Positions 1-6,692 of a stretch of 16,778 bases of DNA are shown here, piece after piece. The stretch comes from Candidatus Omnitrophota bacterium (GTDB lineage: Bacteria; Omnitrophota; Gorgyraeia; Gygaellales; Profunditerraquicolaceae). Positions within the stretch are counted from its first letter, which is position 1. Each line of letters starts with the position of its first letter. The notes under the pieces are model-generated. The model was not told the DNA's origin. It did no database searches and worked only from the letters and a program-made list of their open reading frames with translations. The translations under genes and the position numbers were made by a program. Location of the stretch: NCBI GenBank assembly GCA_028687205.1, contig JAQUAP010000027.1:1-16778 (forward strand), given 5' to 3'.

Positions 1-264
1 GCCAGCCGCAGGCTCTACCGGTACAGATGTTTGTTTAGTCTTATAGCTGCGCCCCAGTTCAAACTCGAATACCCTTACTGTGCGGGTATCTTTTCTCGCT
101 ACTTCGCTCTGTGCGGGGGCCTTGCCCATGATAAATCCGCGGTTGCCGCTGCTTAGGTTTTGGTCGACCCTGGCCTGGGTTAATGGGTAAGTTCTGGCAA
201 CGCAACCCGACAAGATCAAAACCGAGGCTAAGCTTAAAAAATAAAATAAATTCTTCCTTTTCAT
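1..264 (-). CDS. Putative lipoprotein, N-terminal 88 residues (C-terminus outside window)
   Basis: The frame opens with MKRKNLFYFL and runs off the window edge without a stop. Residues 2-4 are basic, about 5-18 are hydrophobic, and L18-S19-G20-C21 is a good lipobox, so the product should be exported, lipidated on Cys21 and membrane-anchored. The residue after Cys is Val, not Asp, which by E. coli rules would favour the outer membrane. The mature part is polar (PLTQARVDQNLSSGNRG, then RTVRVFEFELG) and begins to turn Pro/Val/Ala-rich at the edge, like a linker. The ATG overlaps the aspS stop as ATGA, and a strong ribosome site (AAGGGAGGA, 7 bases ahead) lies inside the aspS end, which supports both the start and translational coupling. 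I recall similar leaders on LysM-type lipoproteins of Omnitrophota, but no LysM domain is visible here, so function is unassigned. Confidence 0.8.
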   Translation of the reverse strand, partial: MKRKNLFYFLSLASVLILSGCVARTYPLTQARVDQNLSSGNRGFIMGKAPAQSEVARKDTRTVRVFEFELGRSYKTKQTSVPVEPAAG

Positions 265-1658
265 TTCTGTATCCTCCCTTTCTTAACGGTTAAATTTAAT
301 TCTTTTAATTGTTTTTCATCTACGTCCGAAGGCGCACCGGTTAACGGGCAAACCCCTGCGCTCGTTTTGGGAAAGGTGATCACTTCCCTTATGCTTGTTT
401 CATTAGCCAGGGTGCTTAAGAGCCTGTCTATGCCGAAGGCAAAACCGCCGTGCGGCGGCGCGCCGAATTGAAAGGCCTCCAGGAGAAAACCAAAACGCTC
501 GGCAGCAGCTTTTTTATCTATGCCGATAAGCTTAAAAATCCTCTCCTGCAATTCCTGCTGGTGGATCCTTATTGAGCCTGAACCTAATTCTACGCCGTTT
601 AAGACCAGGTCGTAAGAGCGCGATTTAACTTTATCCGGGGATTGCTCAAGGGCGGCCAGGTCGCTTTCAGCCGGAGCGGTAAACGGATGGTGCTCGCTCT
701 CCCAGCGTTTTTCTTCGGTATTGTATTTAAACAAAGGGAAATCTATCACCCAGGCAAAAGCAAATTCGGCGTTAAAATCTTTGCGTAAGTCCGGCTTGTC
801 TGTCTTATATTTTTCCTGTGCTTCCTTAAATGTAATGCGCGCAAACGGGATTTTTAATTCTATCCCTTTAAGTTCTTTAAATATCCTGGAGATGAGCGCT
901 TCGATTATAGCGTAGATATCTTCCTCGTTAATAAAAGAGATCTCCAGGTCCAGCTGGGTAAACTCCGGCTGGCGGTCAGCCCTTAAATCCTCGTCGCGGA
1001 AACATTTGGCGATCTGGTAATAGCGTTCAATCCCGGCGACCATTAAAATCTGCTTGAACAGCTGCGGCGACTGCGGAAGGGCGTAAAATTTGCCGGGATT
1101 AAGCCGCGATGGCACAAGGTAATCGCGCGCGCCTTCGGGCGTAGACTTGGTCAGGATCGGCGTCTCGCATTCAATAAACCCTTGCGTATCTAAATATTGC
1201 CGGATAACCTTATAAAGGTTGCTGCGCAATAAAAGGTTATTCAGGGATTTCTGGCGCCTTAAATCCAGGTAACGGTATTTAAGCCGGCTGTCTTCCGTAA
1301 CCTCTAAATCTTCTTCTATTTCAAAAGGAGGATTGGCGCTGGGATTTAAGATCTCCAGCCCTTTTCCCAGGACCTCGACTTCGCCGGTCTTTAATTTAGG
1401 GTTGACTGTGCCTGCGGGCCGGTGATTAACCTTGCCGGTTAGCTTAATGACAAACTCGGACCTTAAATCCTGGGCTGCTTTATAGGCGTCGCCGGATTCC
1501 TTAGGGATAAAAACAACCTGCGTAAATCCGCTTCTGTCCCGGATATCAATAAAAATGAGTTTACCGTGGTCGCGCCTCCTGGCTACCCATCCGCATAACA
1601 CGACTTCTTTATCCAGGTCTTTAGCGGTTAATTCTCCGCAGGTATGCGTCCTTATCAT
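261..1658 (-). CDS. aspS: Aspartyl-tRNA synthetase, bacterial type lacking the GAD insertion domain; probably non-discriminating
   Basis: Class II synthetase charging tRNA-Asp in the cytoplasm. Visible in order: an N-terminal OB anticodon-binding domain (about 1-105), motif 1 region with ETPILTKSTPEGARDYLVPSR (165-185), the bacterial FYALPQSPQLFKQ block (191-203), motif 2 with FRDEDLRADRQPEF (220-233) and motif 3 GGFAFGIDRL (404-413). The protein is 465 residues against about 590 usual. The shortfall lies at one point: KPDLRKD (288-294) is followed almost directly by WVIDFPLF (303-310), where other bacterial enzymes carry the roughly 120-residue GAD domain. His31 and Gly83 match the two anticodon-domain positions linked in Pseudomonas to recognising tRNA-Asn as well as tRNA-Asp. 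Start ATG overlaps the hisS stop as ATGA, the same pairing of hisS and aspS as in Bacillus. The identity is near certain; the dual tRNA specificity is inferred. Confidence 0.97.
   Translation of the reverse strand: MIRTHTCGELTAKDLDKEVVLCGWVARRRDHGKLIFIDIRDRSGFTQVVFIPKESGDAYKAAQDLRSEFVIKLTGKVNHRPAGTVNPKLKTGEVEVLGKGLEILNPSANPPFEIEEDLEVTEDSRLKYRYLDLRRQKSLNNLLLRSNLYKVIRQYLDTQGFIECETPILTKSTPEGARDYLVPSRLNPGKFYALPQSPQLFKQILMVAGIERYYQIAKCFRDEDLRADRQPEFTQLDLEISFINEEDIYAIIEALISRIFKELKGIELKIPFARITFKEAQEKYKTDKPDLRKDFNAEFAFAWVIDFPLFKYNTEEKRWESEHHPFTAPAESDLAALEQSPDKVKSRSYDLVLNGVELGSGSIRIHQQELQERIFKLIGIDKKAAAERFGFLLEAFQFGAPPHGGFAFGIDRLLSTLANETSIREVITFPKTSAGVCPLTGAPSDVDEKQLKELNLTVKKGRIQK
272..280 (-). promoter_or_regulatory. 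Ribosome binding site of the lipoprotein gene, inside the aspS end
   Basis: On the minus strand AAGGGAGGA is followed by 7 bases and ATG. It lies within the last codons of aspS (encoding KGR). It is stronger than the sites ahead of hisS, aspS or dnaE, and it decides the start of the lipoprotein, which is too short in the window for length-based calling. Confidence 0.75.
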
Positions 1659-2890
1659 TTAACTTCCCTTAGGATATCTTTGGTTTTGACTTCTTTTTGT
1701 TTTCCGGAAGCCATATCTTTTAAGGTAATCACGCCTTTTTCGATTTCATTATCCCCGATAATCAAGACCAGGCGGCTGTTTAAATCATTTGCCTTACGCA
1801 GGGATCCTTTTAAAGACTTGTCTTCGTAATTAGTGTCGCAAGGCACCCCGTTCTTGCGCAACGTAGCTAAAATTTTTAATCCTTCTAATTTAGCGGGTTC
1901 GCCTAAGCTTATTAAATAAACCAGGTTCTTATCCTGCGGTTTGATTTTTTCGCTTTGCGCAAGTAACACTCTTTCTACGCCAAAGGCAAAACCGATCGCG
2001 CCCGCCTCTTCCCCGCCTAATTCTTTGACTAGATTATTGTACCTGCCTCCTGCGCCAATAGCGTCCTGGCTGCCTAAGTCTTTTTGCGCTATTTCAAAGA
2101 CCGTTCCCGTGTAATAATCCAGGCCCCGCACAAGGAACGGGTTGACTTCATAATTTATCTTTAAGGCATCCAGCCCGGTTTTAACTTTATTAAAGTGCCC
2201 TTTACAATCTGCGCAGAGATGGCTGTCGGAAATGCCTAATCCGGAGATGGCTTCTTTGCAGGCATCGTTCTTGCAATCTAAAATCCGTAAAGGATTAACT
2301 TTAAACCTGTTTACGCATTCAGGGCAAAGTTTTTCTAACTTTGTTTTGAGGCCTTTACGCAGGGAATCGACCAGTTTCTTTTTATCCGCGCTGCAGCCCA
2401 AGCTGTTTATTTTTATCCGATAATCTGCGATGGAAAAATTACGCAATAAATTATCCGCAAGAGATATGATTTCAACATCTAAAGCCGGGTCAGAGGAGCC
2501 GATCGCCTCGCAGCCGATATGCTGGAATTGGCGCAGCCGCCCCTTTTGCGGCCGTTCCAGCCGGAACATCGGGCCGATGTAGTATAATTTTACAAAACCG
2601 TTTGTTTTATGCAGGTTATTTTCGATATAGGCGCGCACGATCGAAGCCGTGGCTTCCGGGCGCAGGCAGTAGGTTTCGTCTTTATTTTTGATGAGGAACA
2701 TCTGTTTCTGGACTATTTCAGTGGATTCGCCTAAGGAGCGGTTGAATAATGCCGCTTCTTCGATTAGAGGCGGACGGATTTCCTGGAAGTTATACTGGGA
2801 AAAGGTCTTGCGGCTAATCTCTTCTAAGCGCTGCCAGATAGCTGCTTCTTCCGGCAGGATATCTCTTGTTCCGGATACTTTCTTAAACAT
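1655..2890 (-). CDS. hisS: Histidyl-tRNA synthetase
   Basis: Class II enzyme that activates histidine with ATP and charges tRNA-His. The 411-residue length is normal. It begins with the family hallmark GTRDILP (7-13). Motif 2 is YYIGPMFRLERPQKGRLRQFQH (103-124), the two histidine-specific motifs are RGLDYYTGTVFE (255-266) and GAGGRYNNL (279-287), and motif 3 is GAIGFAFGVERVLL (297-310). A C-terminal anticodon-binding domain follows from about residue 322. The insertion domain holds three cysteine pairs (C189/C192, C206/C211, C226/C229) that could bind zinc; similar clusters occur in some Firmicutes HisRS. It follows the HU gene by 9 bases without a close ribosome site (AAGGTG lies about 14 bases ahead) and overlaps aspS by 4 bases, so it is translated within the HU-hisS-aspS-lipoprotein operon. 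Confidence 0.98.
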   Translation of the reverse strand: MFKKVSGTRDILPEEAAIWQRLEEISRKTFSQYNFQEIRPPLIEEAALFNRSLGESTEIVQKQMFLIKNKDETYCLRPEATASIVRAYIENNLHKTNGFVKLYYIGPMFRLERPQKGRLRQFQHIGCEAIGSSDPALDVEIISLADNLLRNFSIADYRIKINSLGCSADKKKLVDSLRKGLKTKLEKLCPECVNRFKVNPLRILDCKNDACKEAISGLGISDSHLCADCKGHFNKVKTGLDALKINYEVNPFLVRGLDYYTGTVFEIAQKDLGSQDAIGAGGRYNNLVKELGGEEAGAIGFAFGVERVLLAQSEKIKPQDKNLVYLISLGEPAKLEGLKILATLRKNGVPCDTNYEDKSLKGSLRKANDLNSRLVLIIGDNEIEKGVITLKDMASGKQKEVKTKDILREVK

Positions 2891-2899
2891 TTATAAGGG

Positions 2900-3172
2900 T
2901 TATTTCACCTTTTGCTTCATCTCTAAGCCGGATTTAAAGACTACTACTTTTCTCGGCGGGACAGGGATGATCTGATTGGTGCGCGGATTTCTGCCTGTGC
3001 GGCTCTTTCTCTGCTTAATCTTAAAAACCCCGAAATTACGCAGTTCTATTTTTTCTCCTCTGACCAAAGCCTCAACTATACAGTCAAAGGTTTTCTGGAC
3101 CACAGCCTTGACGTCTATCTGCATTAATCCGGTCTGGTCAGCTACTTTCAAGATGATATCTTTCTTGGTCAT
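2900..3172 (-). CDS. HU/IHF-family DNA-binding protein
   Basis: A 90-residue small basic nucleoid protein, the usual HU/IHF length. The N-terminal helical dimerisation part (MTKKDIILKVADQTG to about residue 45) leads to the beta-arm signature RNFGVFKIKQRKSRTGRNPRTNQ, followed by IPVPPRKVVVFKSG. Members dimerise and bend or compact DNA. The sequence does not separate HU from IHF subunits with confidence, so no symbol is given. It is the first gene of its transcript: a consensus promoter lies just upstream, with a strong ribosome site (AAGGAGG, 6 bases before ATG). Placing an abundant nucleoid protein at the head of an operon with hisS and aspS would tie their transcription together. A weak ribosome site at hisS could keep the synthetases at lower levels. 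Confidence 0.95.
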   Translation of the reverse strand: MTKKDIILKVADQTGLMQIDVKAVVQKTFDCIVEALVRGEKIELRNFGVFKIKQRKSRTGRNPRTNQIIPVPPRKVVVFKSGLEMKQKVK

Positions 3173-3196
3173 CGCCTGCCTCCTTATTTTCTAACT

Positions 3197-3225
3197 ATAA
3201 TAGCAGCAAAAAGTTACGATGTCAA
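3197..3225 (-). promoter_or_regulatory. Sigma70-type promoter for the HU-hisS-aspS-lipoprotein operon
   Basis: On the minus strand TTGACA (3225-3220) is separated by exactly 17 bases from TATTAT (3202-3197), a 6/6 and 5/6 match to the consensus. The predicted start is near 3190, giving a leader of only about 17 bases, followed by AAGGAGG (3185-3179) and the HU ATG. The -35 box overlaps the last sense codons of dnaE (Leu-Thr), and no terminator lies between, so read-through from dnaE is also possible. Confidence 0.8.
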
Positions 3226-6200
3226 GCATAAAGTAGCATACACTACTAATGACAATCTTTCTTCTCCCAAAAGGTCTTCGATATCCTTAATCAGTTTTTC
3301 GGACGGCGAGACATAAAGCCCCTCACCCACCACCAATTGGACTTTGGCTTTTGCCGGCGTATCTAAGTTCAGGTATATCGGTATATTCCCGCGCGAGGCA
3401 GCGAGCACGCCTTTTAAGCTCTCAAAAACATTTTCCCTTAAGCCCGAAAGGTTAATGCTCATCGCCGTAATCAGCCTGTAGATCTCCTCAAACGGGAAAA
3501 GGTCATTTACGAGGATTTTGGGAGTGTCTTCTTTCAGGTTCAACGTGCCTTTTACCAGGACTACGCTATTGGGCTGGATATAACGCGCTACTTTCTGGAA
3601 GGCCCGCGGAAAGACGAGCAGTTCAACCGAGCCATTAAGGTCTTCAAGCTTCAATATCGCCATCTTTTCCTGTTTGGCGCGGGTAACCGTATGTTTAATC
3701 TTAGAGATTAAGCCGACGAGCTTGACCTCATCTTCATCCTTATGCTGGTGCAGGGCATCTATTGATGATGAGGTAAAACGCTTTAATTGCCGCGCATAGC
3801 GCGCCAGGGGGTGGCCGCTGACATAAAAGCCGAGCATATCTTTTTCAAAAGCCAGTAACTGCGGCTCAGGCCATTCCTTGACCTCAGGCATATTATTGGC
3901 AGTATGCTGAAAACCGTTCGCGGATAACCCCTGGTCAAAGAAGGAAAGCTGGCCCTTGGCGATTTCTTTTTGCTTACGCGAGGCTGAATCTAAAATCATG
4001 TCCAGGGAAGCAACCATTTTGGCCCTGGCCAGCTTAAAAGTATCCAGAGCGCCGCATTTAATCAGGCTTTCCAGGACTTTGCGGTTAACCAGGCGTAGGT
4101 CAATAGACTGGCATAATTCCTCTAATGAATTAAATTTAGCGGATTTTTTCCTGGCTTCAATAACGGATTCTACGGCGCCATGCCCGACATTCTTGATCGC
4201 CAGCATCCCAAAACGTATAGTCTTGTTATCTACCACCTTAAATAAGGCCTCGCTTTCATTGATATCCGGCGGCAGGACGACCAGGCCCATGCGCTCGGCC
4301 TCATTCACGTATTCAACGATTTTATCCGTATTATCGCGCTCAGAGGTGAGGAGCGCCGTCATAAATTCAACCGGATAATTCGCCTTTAAGTAGGCGGTGC
4401 GGTAAGAAATCAACGCGTAAGCGGTAGAGTGGCTTTTATTAAATCCGTATCCGGAAAAGTACTCTATTAAATCAAAAATCTTGGTCGCGGTAGACTCTTT
4501 TATCCCGTTCTTAACGCAGCCGTGTAAAAACGCGCTCCTTTGTTTCTCCATGACCTCCGGGATTTTCTTGCCCATAGCCTTACGCAGGATATCTGCCTGG
4601 GCCAGGCTAAAGCCGGCCAAAAGGGAAGCAATCTGCATAATCTGTTCCTGATAAACCATAATCCCGTAGGTCTCCTTAAGGACTTCCTCTAATTTAGGAT
4701 GCTCGTATTTAATAGGGATGAGATTATGCTTGCGTTTGATAAAGTCATTAAGCATTCCGGAACCGATCGGGCCGGGCCGGTACAAGGCCAGTAAGGCAAT
4801 CAGGTCTTCAAAGCGCTCGGGCTCAAGTTTTTTCAGCAGGTCGCGCATCCCCGAACTTTCCACCTGGAAGACGCCCATGGTCTGGGCTTGGCCAAGCAGC
4901 TTATAGGTGCGCGGGTCATCCAAAGGAAGCTTATGTATATCTATCGTTTTACCTTGCGTCTCTTTGATTATTTTTACTGCCTGGTCAATGACGGTAAGCG
5001 TCCTTAAGCCCAGGAAGTCTACTTTAAGCAAGCCGATCTTTTCCAGGATGCCCATGCTAAAACCGGTAGTGATCTGGTCGTCGCTGGTCTTAAAAAGCGG
5101 GCTGTATTCACTCAACGGTTTATCGGCGATGACTACGCCGGCGGCGTGCACTGAGGCATGGCGGTTTAACCCTTCCAGGGATAAACCGGTATTAATCAGC
5201 TTGGTAACTTCCGCATCGTTCTTGTAAAGGTTATTTAACTCCGGTTCGCTTTCCAGCGCTTTTTTAAGCGTCATATCCAGTTCAGGCGGGATCATTTTGG
5301 CGATGCGGTCGACATCGGCGTAACTCATACCCATTACCCTGCCTACATCGCGCACCACCGCGCGCGCCTGCATCGTCCCGAAAGTAATAATCTGGGCGAC
5401 GTTTTCCTGGCCGTATTTAGCGGTTACATAATCAATGACCTCCTGCCTTCTTTCGTAGCAGAAATCTATATCTATATCCGGCAGACCCAGGCGCTCAGGG
5501 TTTAAAAAACGCTCAAAAAGCAGGCCGTATTTTAAAGGGTCCAGGTCGGTTATGCCGAGCAGGTAGCTTACCAGGCTTCCTGCCGCCGAGCCCCTGCCCG
5601 GGCCGACCGGTATGCCCTTGCTTTTAGCGTAATGGATAAAATCCCATACAATAAGGAAATAGCTGACGAAGCCCATATCTTTGATGATTTTCAGCTCATG
5701 CTCCAGGCGTTCGGATACCTGCGGGGTTATTAGTTTATCAAATCTTTCTTTTAAACCGCGCGCACAAAGTTCTTCCAAGAATTCTTCTTTTGTTTTGCCC
5801 GTAGGCGGCACATATTTAGGTAAATGCACCTGGTTGAAATCCAGCTCTAAATTACAGCGGGAGGCAATCTCGCAGGTATTGGTAATAGCTTCAGGCATCT
5901 CCTTAAAGAGGCTCTTCATCTCTTCGGGAGATTTAAAATAAAATTCATCCGTCTGAAAACGCATGCGGTCAGGGTCATCCAGGGTAGTCTGGGTCTGGAT
6001 GCACAGGAGCGCTTCGTGGGAAGCGGCCATGCCGCGGGTTAGGTAATGCACGTCGTTGGTAGCAACCAGCGGAATCCCCAGTTCTTTGCCTATCTTGACC
6101 AGGCCGGCATTGACCAGTTTTTGTTCGGGGATGGAATTTTCCTGTAACTCCAGATAAAAATTATTTTTTTCAAATATATTCAGGTAGGCGTCAGCTAGCT

Positions 6201-6678
6201 TAAGCGCGTCGTTAAAACGTTTTTGCAGGATGAGGTCCGGGATTTCGCCTTTTAAGCAGGCGCTCAGGCCGATCAGGCCTTTAGCATGCCGGGCAAGGAT
6301 TTCCTTATCGATACGCGGCCGGTAATAAAAACCTTCCAGGTAGCCGATAGAAACCAGCTTCATCAGGTTCTGATAGCCTGTTTCATCCCTGGCTAAAAGT
6401 ATCAAATGGTAAGCTGCCTCGTCAATGCCGCGGGATTCTTTATCTAAGCGGCTCCCCGGTGCGATATATGCCTCGCACCCGATAATGGGCTTGATGCCCG
6501 CTTTCTGGGCTTCCACATAAAAATCAATCGCCCCGAACATATTCCCATGGTCGGTGATAGCCAGGGAATCCATTTTGTAAACTTTCGCCAGGTTAAGCAG
6601 TTCCGGGATGCGGCAGGCGCCGTCGAGCAGGCTGAATTGGGTATGCAGGTGCAAATGGACAAAATCGGAATGCGGCAT
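3214..6678 (-). CDS. dnaE: DNA polymerase III alpha subunit, DnaE type
   Basis: Replicative polymerase of 1154 residues, typical for DnaE1. The N-terminal PHP domain keeps metal-site residues lost in E. coli: HLHLHT (8-13), TDHGN (42-46), GCE (67-69), H91 and NDVH (208-211), so it may have its own proofreading or pyrophosphatase activity. The palm shows GPGRGSAAGSLV (359-370), PDIDIDF (400-406, catalytic D401 and D403) and KVDFLGLRT (552-560, third aspartate D554). QLSFF at 910-914 (bases 3937-3951) fits the beta-clamp binding consensus. An OB fold lies near 980-1060 (VGLISKIKH through ELLVFPRAF), then a C-terminal tau-binding-like region. It starts 14 bases after guaA; no ribosome site is seen ahead of the ATG, but MPHSDFVHLHLHT aligns well with family starts. 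Its 3' end contains the promoter of the HU operon. Confidence 0.98.
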   Translation of the reverse strand: MPHSDFVHLHLHTQFSLLDGACRIPELLNLAKVYKMDSLAITDHGNMFGAIDFYVEAQKAGIKPIIGCEAYIAPGSRLDKESRGIDEAAYHLILLARDETGYQNLMKLVSIGYLEGFYYRPRIDKEILARHAKGLIGLSACLKGEIPDLILQKRFNDALKLADAYLNIFEKNNFYLELQENSIPEQKLVNAGLVKIGKELGIPLVATNDVHYLTRGMAASHEALLCIQTQTTLDDPDRMRFQTDEFYFKSPEEMKSLFKEMPEAITNTCEIASRCNLELDFNQVHLPKYVPPTGKTKEEFLEELCARGLKERFDKLITPQVSERLEHELKIIKDMGFVSYFLIVWDFIHYAKSKGIPVGPGRGSAAGSLVSYLLGITDLDPLKYGLLFERFLNPERLGLPDIDIDFCYERRQEVIDYVTAKYGQENVAQIITFGTMQARAVVRDVGRVMGMSYADVDRIAKMIPPELDMTLKKALESEPELNNLYKNDAEVTKLINTGLSLEGLNRHASVHAAGVVIADKPLSEYSPLFKTSDDQITTGFSMGILEKIGLLKVDFLGLRTLTVIDQAVKIIKETQGKTIDIHKLPLDDPRTYKLLGQAQTMGVFQVESSGMRDLLKKLEPERFEDLIALLALYRPGPIGSGMLNDFIKRKHNLIPIKYEHPKLEEVLKETYGIMVYQEQIMQIASLLAGFSLAQADILRKAMGKKIPEVMEKQRSAFLHGCVKNGIKESTATKIFDLIEYFSGYGFNKSHSTAYALISYRTAYLKANYPVEFMTALLTSERDNTDKIVEYVNEAERMGLVVLPPDINESEALFKVVDNKTIRFGMLAIKNVGHGAVESVIEARKKSAKFNSLEELCQSIDLRLVNRKVLESLIKCGALDTFKLARAKMVASLDMILDSASRKQKEIAKGQLSFFDQGLSANGFQHTANNMPEVKEWPEPQLLAFEKDMLGFYVSGHPLARYARQLKRFTSSSIDALHQHKDEDEVKLVGLISKIKHTVTRAKQEKMAILKLEDLNGSVELLVFPRAFQKVARYIQPNSVVLVKGTLNLKEDTPKILVNDLFPFEEIYRLITAMSINLSGLRENVFESLKGVLAASRGNIPIYLNLDTPAKAKVQLVVGEGLYVSPSEKLIKDIEDLLGEERLSLVVYATLCLTS

Positions 6679-6692
6679 TTTCTAAAACTAAT

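Noticed and set aside
2891..3196. Possible T-box leader for hisS-aspS, as in Bacillus
   Set aside because: The space ahead of hisS is filled by the HU gene, the HU leader is about 17 bases, and no T-box core sequence is visible.
3956..4378. A 140-codon plus-strand frame inside dnaE
   Set aside because: It is antisense to the conserved dnaE region, has no recognisable protein, and shows shadow-type composition.
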